Of a stretch of DNA of 64,000 bases, positions 7,728 through 16,004 are shown in pieces. The notes beneath the pieces were generated by a model, which was not told the DNA's origin, did no database searches, and saw only the letters and a program-made list of their open reading frames with translations. Each line of letters starts with the position of its first letter. Position 1 is the stretch's first letter. This stretch comes from Methylocystis echinoides (GTDB lineage: Bacteria > Pseudomonadota > Alphaproteobacteria > Rhizobiales > Beijerinckiaceae): assembly GCF_027923385.1 (NCBI RefSeq), contig NZ_BSEC01000001.1, positions 3,570,001 through 3,634,000 on the forward strand, written 5' to 3'. Position numbers and translations under genes: made by a program.

Positions 7728-9851
7728 GTGGAAAAGAAGAACACAACCGCCGTCTTCGATCTGCGCGCGACCCCGCCGGTCGCCGAGCGGCGGCCCTGGC
7801 GAAAGACCACCCATGGCCGCGTTCTCGACGACCCCCTGAACTGGCTCGCCGCCACGAACTGGCGCGATGTGCTGCGCGATCCCAGGGCCCTGCCCAAGGA
7901 CATTGCGGCGCTCATAAAGGCGGAGAATGCCTATTGCGCGGCTGTCGTCGCGCCGCTGAAAACGCTGCGCGAGACGCTCGTGACGGAGATGCGCGGCCGC
8001 ATCAAGGAAGATGACGCCGACGTTCCCGACCGCGACGGCCCCTTCGCTTATTACGGTCGTTTCCGCGACGGCGCCGAGCATCCGATTTATTGCCGCACGC
8101 CCCGCGACGGCGGCGCCGAAACCGTGCTGCTCGACGGCGAGGCGCTGGCCGAAGGCCATGACTTCTTCGACATCGGCGACACGGCCCATTCGCCTGACCA
8201 TGCGCAGCTCGCCTGGAGCGTCGACGACATGGGCTCGGAGCTCTACGCGATCCGCACCCGCGCCCTCGCGGACGGCAGGGACCGCGACGATGTGGTGACG
8301 GAAACGGAAGGCTCGATCGTCTGGAGCGCGGACTCCGCATCCTTCTATTACATCCGCGTCGATGAGAATTACCGCACGGCGCAGGTGTTTCATCACGTCG
8401 TGGGCGCCGATCCCGCAACCGACCGGCTGATTATCGAAGAACCGGACGGGGCCTGGTTCATTGGTCTCGAGGAAAGCCGTTGTCGCCGTTTCGCCATCGT
8501 CTCCATTCGCGGCCATGACGCCTCGGAATGCTGGCTCATCGATCTGCGCGACGCGCGCCTGCCGCCGCGTCTCGTCGCGAGGCGCGAACCGAAACTGCGC
8601 TACGACGTCGAGCCGCATGGCGACCTTATTTTCATTCACAATAACGCCGACGGCGCCGATGACTTCCGCATTTCCGTCGCGCCGCTCGACGCGCCGGGGC
8701 GCGCCAACTGGCGCGACGTGGTTGTGCATCGCGCGGGCGTGATGATCGTTTCCTTCACGATCTTTCAGGACTGGCTCGTGTGGATGGCGCGCGAAAATTC
8801 GCTGCCGCGCATTGTGATCGGCAATATGGAGAGCGGCGCGGAACACGCCATCGCCTTCGAGGAGGAGGCCTATGCGCTCGGGCTCGACGTCGGGCTCGAA
8901 TTCGCGACCGATCAATTGCGCTTCACCTATTCCTCGATGACGACGCCGGAGGAAACCTGGGACTACGACATGCGCACGCGCGCCCGCGTGTTGCGCAAGC
9001 GCCAGGAAATTCCCTCGGGCCACGATCCGAAGAATTACGTCACGCGCCGGCTGTTCGCGCCGGCGCCGGGCGAAACCATTCCGGTCACATTGCTGCATCG
9101 CGCCGGCTTCACGCCGGGCGGCGCCGGCGCGCCGCTGCTGCTGTGCGGCTACGGCGCCTATGGTCATTCGCTGTCGGCGGGCTTCAACGAAGATGTGCTG
9201 TCGCTGGTCGATCGTGGCTTCGTCGTCGCCCTCGCCCATGTACGCGGCGGGACGGAAAAGGGCTGGCGCTGGTACGAGGACGGCAAGCTCGACAAGAAGG
9301 CGAACACCTTTACCGACTTCATCGCCTGCGCGCGCCATCTCGTGGCCACGGGCTATACGCGCGAAGGCGCCATTGTCGCGCAGGGGGCTTCCGCCGGCGG
9401 CCTGCTGATGGGCGCCGTCGCCAATATGGCGCCTGAGCTTTTTGCAGGCGTCATCGCCGGCGTGCCCTTCGTCGACGTGCTCAGCACCATGATGCGCGAC
9501 GACCTGCCGCTCACGCCGCCCGAATGGCTCGAATGGGGCAATCCGCTGGCGGATGAAAAAGTTTACGACCAGCTCGCGGGCTATTCGCCTTACGACAACA
9601 TCCGCGCGACGCGCTACCCGCCCATTCTCTCCATCGCCGGCGTGACCGACCCGCGCGTGACCTATTGGGAGCCGCTCAAATGGGTCGCGAAACTGCGCGC
9701 AACGATGACCGGCGGCGGGCCGGTTCTGCTCCACACCCATATGGGCGCGGGCCACGCCGGCGCCTCGGGCCGGTTCGAGGCGCTGGAGGACACGGCGCTG
9801 GAATATGCGTTTGCGCTGGCTTGCGGGGCGCGGATTTCGGAAAGCGTTTAG
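7728..9851 (+). CDS. ptrB: Oligopeptidase B-type S9 prolyl oligopeptidase family serine peptidase
   Basis: This 707-residue peptidase of family S9 has an N-terminal beta-propeller (about residues 1-420) that filters short peptides and a C-terminal alpha/beta-hydrolase domain. The catalytic triad can be placed at Ser555 in GASAGGLL, Asp641 in AGVTDPRV and His676 in HMGAGHAGASGR. The blocks RGGTEKGWRWYEDGK and SYEDSI-like loops are as in oligopeptidase B, which cleaves small cytoplasmic peptides after Arg or Lys. No signal peptide is present. The start is GTG at 7728 after AGGAGAGG, with 5-nt spacing. It appears monocistronic; the next gene differs in composition and is probably unrelated. Confidence 0.93.
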   Translation: MEKKNTTAVFDLRATPPVAERRPWRKTTHGRVLDDPLNWLAATNWRDVLRDPRALPKDIAALIKAENAYCAAVVAPLKTLRETLVTEMRGRIKEDDADVPDRDGPFAYYGRFRDGAEHPIYCRTPRDGGAETVLLDGEALAEGHDFFDIGDTAHSPDHAQLAWSVDDMGSELYAIRTRALADGRDRDDVVTETEGSIVWSADSASFYYIRVDENYRTAQVFHHVVGADPATDRLIIEEPDGAWFIGLEESRCRRFAIVSIRGHDASECWLIDLRDARLPPRLVARREPKLRYDVEPHGDLIFIHNNADGADDFRISVAPLDAPGRANWRDVVVHRAGVMIVSFTIFQDWLVWMARENSLPRIVIGNMESGAEHAIAFEEEAYALGLDVGLEFATDQLRFTYSSMTTPEETWDYDMRTRARVLRKRQEIPSGHDPKNYVTRRLFAPAPGETIPVTLLHRAGFTPGGAGAPLLLCGYGAYGHSLSAGFNEDVLSLVDRGFVVALAHVRGGTEKGWRWYEDGKLDKKANTFTDFIACARHLVATGYTREGAIVAQGASAGGLLMGAVANMAPELFAGVIAGVPFVDVLSTMMRDDLPLTPPEWLEWGNPLADEKVYDQLAGYSPYDNIRATRYPPILSIAGVTDPRVTYWEPLKWVAKLRATMTGGGPVLLHTHMGAGHAGASGRFEALEDTALEYAFALACGARISESV

Positions 9852-9979
9852 CCGCCGTAGGCATTCGACCTTCCGGGCGCCGCCCCAAGCGGCAGGTGAT
9901 TTTGCGACAGGTGATTTTGTTGACAGAAACCGGAAAGTGGCAGAGCCTGAGCTGAGCTTTGCGGCCAAGGTGCATGCTC

Positions 9980-12097
9980 ATGTCCGACAGAATAACGCGC
10001 CCCGCTTTCGGGACTCCAACTATCCGAGAACCCGTCCGAGTGGAGGACAGAAAGAGCGGCGCGCCCAATCCCACAGAGCGAACCATCGTCTTTTTTACGG
10101 ATTCCGACCAGGACCACATAAACTTCGCGAAAAATGCGGTGACGAAATGCGCCGCCAGCGGGGTACAGGCGGAACATGTGACGCTTACGGGCGCAATGCT
10201 GCCGGAAAAGATTGCGGCTTTGCGCGCCGAGGGGAAGATCGGGGATGGCACACAGATCGCTATCATCATGCACGGGAGGTTGCAGCGGAGCAATAATGGC
10301 GGCAACGAACATCTGCTCAATGGATCGGCGTCGACATATGACGTCGTGGAAGCCGTACGCAAACCTCTTAATGGAAAAGATTGTTCCGCAAATATCTATA
10401 TCAGTTCGTGCTATGCCGGTGACGGCGAGCTGCGCGATCGGATTCAGGATCTGCATAAAAATAGCGCCGGAGCCTGTTTTTTGATGTCGAGCAAGAAGGA
10501 GGTTCTTAAGAAGCATGGCGAGGCCGAATTGACCACGATGATCGATCTGTTCCGTTACGCGGAGGAAAACGAGCAGCAGCCGCCTCCGACACATATCGTC
10601 CTTGCGCGGATGACAAGCTATCAGATGGACTGCATCAGTATGGTCGACCGTGGTGGAATCATCATCCGCCACGCCCCGATGGATGAAAGCCAGTTCGGAC
10701 TTGCGGGGGTTATTGCGGATATAGATGAGCGGCTTCGCGCGAGAACCGAGCCTTCCACTCAACCGCCGGAACAAGGCGGGGGGATCCCTAGCGACTCCTC
10801 TCGGTCGAAAGGGGAGGCAAAGACGTCGGAAGCCAACGACAAAACGCCTCAATCGCAGCAAGAAGCCAAACCGAAACTGGTCGCAAGCATCGTTGCCGCG
10901 GGAAGGCTCAGGGACGCGGCGCTGGCGCTGCCGAGCATTCCACTGGGCGAGGGCGAAAAGCAGATCGAGGAACAACGGAAAGAAGTCCTCTATCGGCGAG
11001 TATTTCGTTTATCAGACGCAACAAAAGTGCAACAGGCGCTACAATCTGACCGAAAATTCACAGCATCCTACCATGCTGAGGGATGGAATGATTCGCATGA
11101 ATTGATCGTCAATTGCATCTTGGATCAATTTTCTGCCCAAAAAAAAATTGATGAAAAGACACAGTTTCTACTTGGACTCGTGATTTCCAAAAAGGAAGCT
11201 TTTGCAAAGCTGACGATCTTTGAGCAGGAACAAATACTAGGCAGCTGCGATGCTTCGCTCGTAGAATACCTCCGTGACAATGGGTTTTTCGCCCATGATC
11301 AACCATGGTTTGTCGCATGGTCAGCTGGAAACGACAGCGCCATCGACGTCCTGAATCGGATCGAAGATCTGTCGCTGAAAGAGGGCCTTGCCGAGGGCAA
11401 TTTCGAGAGCCTCACGATCTTCTTCCTTATGTTGAGGTCCGCGATGGCCGCCGCTCATAAAGACGATACCGAGTTCAAAAACAAAATGGTTGAAGTTCTC
11501 TGCTCGCTGGCGCCAATCGAGATAGGTCTCAAGATCAAGTCGAAAGATATGCCGTGGTTTTTGGATTTGACGCCGCAGTACTGCGGCTCTGACGACATGG
11601 AACTGGCGTCAAGCGCAACGGAACCACCCTTGATTCGGCTCCTGCGCAAAATATTACACGGCGCACAGCAGGATCCGGATAACGAAAGTCGAAAGGCGAA
11701 ATCGAACTGCGTCCAAAGGATCCTGGAACAGGTGATGACGACCTGGTCCAAGTGGGCGGACGAAAATGAAACCGAATGGATCATAAACGGCTTGGCCGAT
11801 GACCCGGCATACGACGGAAACAAATGGGATAACTGTCACTATTCTCTCATCAAGACGCTGGATGGCGCTTACGGCGATCCTGACAAAGCGAGGCGAGCCC
11901 GCAAAATTGCGATTTGCAAAAAAGCGCTGCAACAAAAAAGAGTGCTTTTTGTCGGCGCCCCCAACCAGCGGGAGCTGATCCAAGAGATCAAGTCAAGGAT
12001 GAACGGCCGAACGACGAAGACATTGACCGAGCTGGGTTTCATGGCGTCCTTACAAGAGCTCTCGTTAGACGAGTTGGTTGCGTTGTTGTCTGGATGA
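9980..12097 (+). CDS. Large protein with predicted clan CD (caspase/gingipain-like) cysteine peptidase domain; C-terminal part unknown
   Basis: This 705-residue protein belongs to no family I can name. The N-terminal third looks like a clan CD peptidase. A hydrophobic strand ends in His-Gly (QIAIIMHG, His98-Gly99), and 46 residues later a second strand leads into Cys (ANIYISSCYAGDG, Cys144), the HG...C(x)G dyad shared by caspases, gingipains and clostripain. Residues about 230-290 are a polar Pro/Ser/Gln linker; the remaining 400 residues are mixed charged and helical with no recognised motif. No signal peptide is seen. AAGG at 9967 favours ATG 9980; ATG 9974 or TTG 9959 are possible. The reading frame is noticeably AT-richer than both neighbours (strongly so at 10980-11350), suggesting acquisition by transfer. 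No partner gene is adjacent. Confidence 0.7.
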   Translation: MSDRITRPAFGTPTIREPVRVEDRKSGAPNPTERTIVFFTDSDQDHINFAKNAVTKCAASGVQAEHVTLTGAMLPEKIAALRAEGKIGDGTQIAIIMHGRLQRSNNGGNEHLLNGSASTYDVVEAVRKPLNGKDCSANIYISSCYAGDGELRDRIQDLHKNSAGACFLMSSKKEVLKKHGEAELTTMIDLFRYAEENEQQPPPTHIVLARMTSYQMDCISMVDRGGIIIRHAPMDESQFGLAGVIADIDERLRARTEPSTQPPEQGGGIPSDSSRSKGEAKTSEANDKTPQSQQEAKPKLVASIVAAGRLRDAALALPSIPLGEGEKQIEEQRKEVLYRRVFRLSDATKVQQALQSDRKFTASYHAEGWNDSHELIVNCILDQFSAQKKIDEKTQFLLGLVISKKEAFAKLTIFEQEQILGSCDASLVEYLRDNGFFAHDQPWFVAWSAGNDSAIDVLNRIEDLSLKEGLAEGNFESLTIFFLMLRSAMAAAHKDDTEFKNKMVEVLCSLAPIEIGLKIKSKDMPWFLDLTPQYCGSDDMELASSATEPPLIRLLRKILHGAQQDPDNESRKAKSNCVQRILEQVMTTWSKWADENETEWIINGLADDPAYDGNKWDNCHYSLIKTLDGAYGDPDKARRARKIAICKKALQQKRVLFVGAPNQRELIQEIKSRMNGRTTKTLTELGFMASLQELSLDELVALLSG

Positions 12098-12187
12098 CCG
12101 CGCGCGCCGGGTTTTGAACGGGCGGCAGGGGCGGGCGACCGTCCCGCCTCCAAACTGGCGCGCCGGCCGCCCCCATCCGCGTCGCCC

Positions 12188-12640
12188 TCAGCTGCTCGGC
12201 TTCTTCCCCCGAATTTCTTCCGGCGGCAGCCATTCCTTGCCGCCCTGGGTGCCGGCCTTGTGTTCAATGCCCGGCGAGCCGGCGGCGGTTCCGCTTGGGC
12301 CCGCCAGGCCTGTCGGCGAGGCGTTTTCCATCGCCATCGGATTGTTCTTCTGCACCACCGTCGACGGATCGACAGGCTTGCCCGACGCCGGCCCGGAGGT
12401 TTCGCCCTGCGACGGCGTATTCGTCGCCTTCGGGATCACGCCCGATTCCTGCACCGGCGCGGCGGGCTGCGCTTCCGCCTGCTTCAGCCCCGGCGCGCGT
12501 TCGGCCGTCGAGGGCATGGGCATGACCGGCGCGCCGTTTCGCTCATATTTTGGCGGATTGGGGTCTCCCTGATCCTCCGCCAGCGCGGGCGCGAGGGCGC
12601 CGGCCGACAGAACAGCGGAGATCACGAGAAGTGTCTTCAT
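12188..12640 (-). CDS. Secreted proline/alanine-rich hypothetical protein
   Basis: This protein of 150 residues begins at ATG 12640. It has a clear signal peptide (MKTLLVISAVLSAGALAPA, cleavage about ALA-ED). The mature part is low-complexity and hydrophilic, rich in Pro, Gly, Ala and Ser, and ends KEWLPPEEIRGKKPSS. No domain or catalytic motif is recognised; it is probably exported to the periplasm. It lies divergent to metY with 155 bp between the starts and converges on the clan CD gene. Confidence 0.65.
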   Translation of the reverse strand: MKTLLVISAVLSAGALAPALAEDQGDPNPPKYERNGAPVMPMPSTAERAPGLKQAEAQPAAPVQESGVIPKATNTPSQGETSGPASGKPVDPSTVVQKNNPMAMENASPTGLAGPSGTAAGSPGIEHKAGTQGGKEWLPPEEIRGKKPSS

Positions 12641-12795
12641 GGCTCTCGCTCCTGACCGCCGCCTTTGCGGCGGATGGCGTCGCCCCCCACGGCTAGATGG
12701 GCGAGGCCGCCGCGCCGGCAAGAAACAATCGCCTCGGATGCGCTTTTCGGTTACTCAAGCGCAAGCGGACTCAGGCGCAAGTGGGAGGAAAAGCC

Positions 12796-14094
12796 ATGGC
12801 AGTCGACTCGAAACATGCGGAAACCCTTGCGCTGCACGCGGGCTGGCGCGCCGATGAGGCGGCCGGCGCCGTCGCCGTGCCGATCTATCAGACGACGTCC
12901 TATCAGTTCCGCGACACGGAACACGCCGCCAATCTCTTCGCGCTGAAGGAGCTCGGCCACATCTACACGCGCATCGGCAACCCCACGACGGGCGTGCTCG
13001 AGGCGCGGCTCGCGGCGCTCGAAGGCGGCGTCGCCGCGCTGGCGCTTTCCTCCGGTCAGGCGGCCTCGGCCTTCGCGCTGCAAAACCTCGCCAAGGTCGG
13101 CGACAATGTCGTCTCCTCCACCGATCTTTACGGCGGCACCTGGAATCTCTTCGCCAATACGCTGAAGGATCAGGGCATAGAGGTGCGCTTCGTCGATCCG
13201 ACGGACCCGGAGAATTTCCGCCGCGCCACCGACGACCGCACCCGCGCCTATTACGCCGAGACGCTGCCCAATCCGAAGCTGACCGTGTTTCCGATCTCGG
13301 AAGTCGCGGCCATCGGTCGCGAATACGGCGTTCCGCTCATCGTCGACAATACGGCGGCGCCGATCATCGCGCGGCCGCTCGATCACGGCGCGGCGATCGT
13401 CGTCTATTCGACGACCAAATATCTCGGCGGTCACGGCACATCGATCGGCGGCGCCATCATCGACGGCGGCAATTTCGACTGGGAGAAATTCCCGGCCCGC
13501 CAGCCGGCGCTGAACACGCCCGATCCGAGCTATCACGGCGCGGTGTGGGTCGAGGCGGTGAAGCCGATGGGGCCCGTGGCCTATATCATCAAGGCGCGCA
13601 CGACCTTGCTGCGCGATCTGGGCTCGGCGCCCTCGCCCTTCAACGCCTTCCTGACGCTGCAGGGCATCGAGACGGTGACGCTGCGCATGGAGCGCCATAT
13701 GCAGAATGCGCAGAAGGTCGCCGACTTCCTCGCGGGACGCAGCGAAGTGACCAAGGTCATTCATCCCTCGCAGCAGAGCGGCGAAGCGCGTCGCCGCGCC
13801 GATAAATATCTCAAGGGCGGCTATGGCGCGCTGATCGGCTTCGAACTGAAGGGCGGGCTGGAGGCCGGACGCCGCTTCATCGACGCGCTGGAGATGTTCT
13901 ATCACGTCGCCAATATCGGCGACGCGCGCAGCCTCGCCATTCATCCGGCGACGACCACGCATTCGCAGCTGGCGGAAGAAGCGCAGCTCGCCAGCGGCGT
14001 GACGCCGGGCTATGTGCGCCTCTCCATCGGACTGGAGCATATCGACGATATTCTCACCGATCTCGAAAAGGGTCTGAAGGCGGCGGGCGCGTAA
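12796..14094 (+). CDS. metY: O-acetylhomoserine sulfhydrylase (PLP-dependent)
   Basis: This 432-residue Cys/Met-metabolism PLP enzyme is expected to make homocysteine from O-acetylhomoserine and sulfide. The N-terminus TLALHAGWRAD, IYQTTSYQF and YTRIGNPTTGVLEARLAALEGG are typical. The PLP Schiff-base lysine is Lys208 in VVYSTTKYLGGHGTSIGG. Length agrees with the MetY/CysD group (about 430) rather than the shorter cystathionine gamma-synthases. The start is ATG 12796 after GGGAGGAAAAGCC. The 155-bp leader contains a small 7-bp hairpin (12656-12673) but no riboswitch I can recognise. The gene ends at a strong bidirectional terminator. Confidence 0.94.
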   Translation: MAVDSKHAETLALHAGWRADEAAGAVAVPIYQTTSYQFRDTEHAANLFALKELGHIYTRIGNPTTGVLEARLAALEGGVAALALSSGQAASAFALQNLAKVGDNVVSSTDLYGGTWNLFANTLKDQGIEVRFVDPTDPENFRRATDDRTRAYYAETLPNPKLTVFPISEVAAIGREYGVPLIVDNTAAPIIARPLDHGAAIVVYSTTKYLGGHGTSIGGAIIDGGNFDWEKFPARQPALNTPDPSYHGAVWVEAVKPMGPVAYIIKARTTLLRDLGSAPSPFNAFLTLQGIETVTLRMERHMQNAQKVADFLAGRSEVTKVIHPSQQSGEARRRADKYLKGGYGALIGFELKGGLEAGRRFIDALEMFYHVANIGDARSLAIHPATTTHSQLAEEAQLASGVTPGYVRLSIGLEHIDDILTDLEKGLKAAGA

Positions 14095-14130
14095 GCCCGC
14101 CGAAGACGCCCAATATCTATGTGAAATACG

Positions 14131-14167
14131 AAAAAACCCGGAGCCGTAAAAATGGCTCCGGGTTTTT
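14131..14167. terminator. Bidirectional terminator between metY and the transglycosylase gene
   Basis: The perfect 9-bp stem CCCGGAGCC (14137-14145) / GGCTCCGGG (14154-14162) with an 8-nt loop is followed by TTTTT on the plus strand. AAAAAA (14131-14136) provides the U run on the minus strand. It is placed between two convergent genes. Confidence 0.93.
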
Positions 14168-14208
14168 GCTGTCGGTGAGTAGCGCCTGAGAGGCTGAACG
14201 CGCCGCGC

Positions 14209-14727
14209 TTATTCCGGCTGCAGCGCTTCCTTGTGGAGCAGGCTCAGCATGCCGCGGCGCTTGGCTTCGTAATAATAGCCGCCGGCGTAGAGCTGGATCG
14301 CGCGCGACTCGTTGCCGCCCGAAAGCTTGTAGGCGTTGGCGAGATAGGGAACCGCGTAAGTGAGATTGGTGTCGGCGTCGAGCAGGCCGTGGGCCGGGCC
14401 GCTGTAGCCCATGCCCTTCGCCGTATCGTGGCGGATCTGCATCAGGCCCCAATAGGGGCCGTTGCGGGCGCCCGGGTTGTAGTTGCTCTCACGGCGCACC
14501 GAGCGATGGATCAGCGACTCGGGGATGTCGTAAAGCCGCGCGAAATGCGCGATGCGCGCGTGCAGCGCCTCTTTGCCGGCGTGCGACCCCATATGGGTCG
14601 AGATGCGTTCGTCGGAGCGCGGCTCATTGACATAGGACTCCGGCGCAGAGGCGACCGGCGACTCGTTCGCGGCGCATCCGGCGAGACCGAGAGTCGCCAG
14701 AATAACGGCGCAAGCTGTTGATTTCAT
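14209..14727 (-). CDS. Lytic transglycosylase lipoprotein (SLT domain)
   Basis: This protein of 172 residues has a lipoprotein signal peptide with lipobox LAGC (lipidated Cys18), so it is likely anchored in the outer membrane facing the periplasm. The SLT/goose-lysozyme-like domain shows catalytic Glu80 in SVRRESNYNPGARN, then GLMQIRHDTAKGMGY and the conserved NLTYAVPYLANAY and AIQLYAGGYYYEAKR motifs. It cleaves the beta-1,4 bond of peptidoglycan with formation of 1,6-anhydro-MurNAc. Similar stand-alone SLT lipoproteins in alphaproteobacteria are not tied to secretion systems, and none is seen here. Confidence 0.9.
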   Translation of the reverse strand: MKSTACAVILATLGLAGCAANESPVASAPESYVNEPRSDERISTHMGSHAGKEALHARIAHFARLYDIPESLIHRSVRRESNYNPGARNGPYWGLMQIRHDTAKGMGYSGPAHGLLDADTNLTYAVPYLANAYKLSGGNESRAIQLYAGGYYYEAKRRGMLSLLHKEALQPE

Positions 14728-14941
14728 ACCGAGATAAGTCCTCTGGAAAAAGCCGCGTCAACCAATTTCCGTTAGGTCGCCATGGCCACATGGCGAAATC
14801 GTGGCAGGCCCTCGCCAGCCTCGCGCAAGCTCCGGCCCGTACTGTTTCATGACGACGGAACAAGGTTAAAAAAGCCTTAAATCACAGGGACTCGCGATGC
14901 GGCGTTGCACCTGCGCCACGCTTTCGCGGAATTTTGCTCTC

Positions 14942-15889
14942 TCAGGCGGTGACGTAGAGGAAAAGCTCGCGGAAGCGCCAGGGGACGTCGCCGAGATCGG
15001 CCACGAGCTCCGCGTCGCTTAAAACGCCTTCCGCCCAATCGACGAAAGCCTGCTCCGCGAAGTAGCGCGCCACCGCGTCGAGCGCGGCGCTGCGATTGGC
15101 GTCCGGCAGAAAAGGCGCCGGGCCGCCAGAAAGAAGATTGGAATCCGTCCAGCAAAGCGTCGGACGCCCATGGCCGGGGCGCAGACCGGCCGGCTCCCGG
15201 ACTGTTCCGTCCAGCAACGGCCGCGCGGCGACGAAGGAGACGATGAGCTGCGCGCGCCAGAAGGGATCGGCGATGTCGAGCACGGAGCGCAGCCAGGGGC
15301 CGATTTCGGCCGACGGCAGATATTTCAGGCACAAAAGCAGGGACGCCGAAAGATCGCCGGCCGGCTGCCCCCAGTCCCAACCAGCGTCGAGGTCCCACCG
15401 ACGCCGCAAAATGACGCCGCGGTTGATCTCCCCGCGCCGCGACCAGCCGTCCCGCCCCATGATGGCGCGGCCGAGCGTGTCGAGGCAGTCGCCCAGAAAG
15501 CCCGCATAGGGCTCGCCCGTCGCGCCCTGGGGATAGAAAACGCAAAGCCCGGTGGTGAGCGCCTCCACGAGCGGCGTCAGCGTCGAGCCGAACATGGCGC
15601 CCGGAATTTCCTGCGCCAGCAGGAAATGGAACCAGCCGCGCGCGAGCGGCGTCGCCCCCTGCTGCGCAACGTTGCTGGCGAGATCGTAGAGCGCGTCGCG
15701 GACTTCCCAATAGGACATGAAGCCGTCGTCGATCCGCGCCGGCGCCGGCGCCCCCGCCAGAAACCAGGCGTCGCGCAGCGGCCGCGCGGGTCGCGGGAAG
15801 CGCGCGCGCAGTCGCCGGAGCGCGGCGGGGTCATAGCCGCGGCCGGGAATCCAGCGGAAGGGTTCGCGCTCTCTCATCCTGACGCTCAT
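14942..15889 (-). CDS. Conserved-looking hypothetical protein, cytoplasmic
   Basis: This protein of 315 residues has no signal peptide and no membrane segment. It is rich in Trp, Leu and Arg, with motifs such as WIPGRGYDPAALRRL near the N-terminus and GWDWGQPAGDLSASLLLCLKYL in the middle. Coding potential is strong (consistent third-position GC). I do not recognise a family. The start at 15889 is assumed; an ATG four codons later (MREREPF) is possible. It lies downstream of ettA on the same strand, but a terminator separates them. Confidence 0.7.
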   Translation of the reverse strand: MSVRMREREPFRWIPGRGYDPAALRRLRARFPRPARPLRDAWFLAGAPAPARIDDGFMSYWEVRDALYDLASNVAQQGATPLARGWFHFLLAQEIPGAMFGSTLTPLVEALTTGLCVFYPQGATGEPYAGFLGDCLDTLGRAIMGRDGWSRRGEINRGVILRRRWDLDAGWDWGQPAGDLSASLLLCLKYLPSAEIGPWLRSVLDIADPFWRAQLIVSFVAARPLLDGTVREPAGLRPGHGRPTLCWTDSNLLSGGPAPFLPDANRSAALDAVARYFAEQAFVDWAEGVLSDAELVADLGDVPWRFRELFLYVTA

Positions 15890-15942
15890 GGTCGGGATGA
15901 TGCGGACGAAACCGGAAAGGTCAAGTTACAGGCGCGGGACCC

Positions 15943-15977
15943 AAAACAAAACCCGGCGGTCCGCTGTCCCGCCGGGT
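15943..15977 (-). terminator. Intrinsic terminator of ettA
   Basis: Read on the minus strand, the 9-bp stem formed by 15969-15977 and 15951-15959 (ACCCGGCGG / CCGCCGGGT) is followed by TTTTGTTTTGG. It lies 27 bp after the ettA stop. Confidence 0.85.
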
Positions 15978-16004
15978 CTCCTGTCGTCTCGATCGGGACG
16001 AAGC

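Noticed and set aside
7552..7839. Plus-strand frame of 95 codons with a GGAGG 8 nt before its ATG
   Set aside because: It overlaps the start of the oligopeptidase gene by over 100 bases in another frame and has a shuffled, Arg/Pro-rich sequence; the ribosome binding site alone is not enough.
9891..9925. Tandem AGGTGATTTTG words and a TTGACA upstream of the clan CD gene, as an attachment site or promoter
   Set aside because: The repeat is only two short units and no matching copy is seen at the other end of the gene; no -10 box follows TTGACA at the right distance.
12640..12795. SAM riboswitch in front of metY
   Set aside because: Only a simple 7-bp hairpin is seen; the conserved pseudoknot core of SAM-II or related classes was not found by eye.
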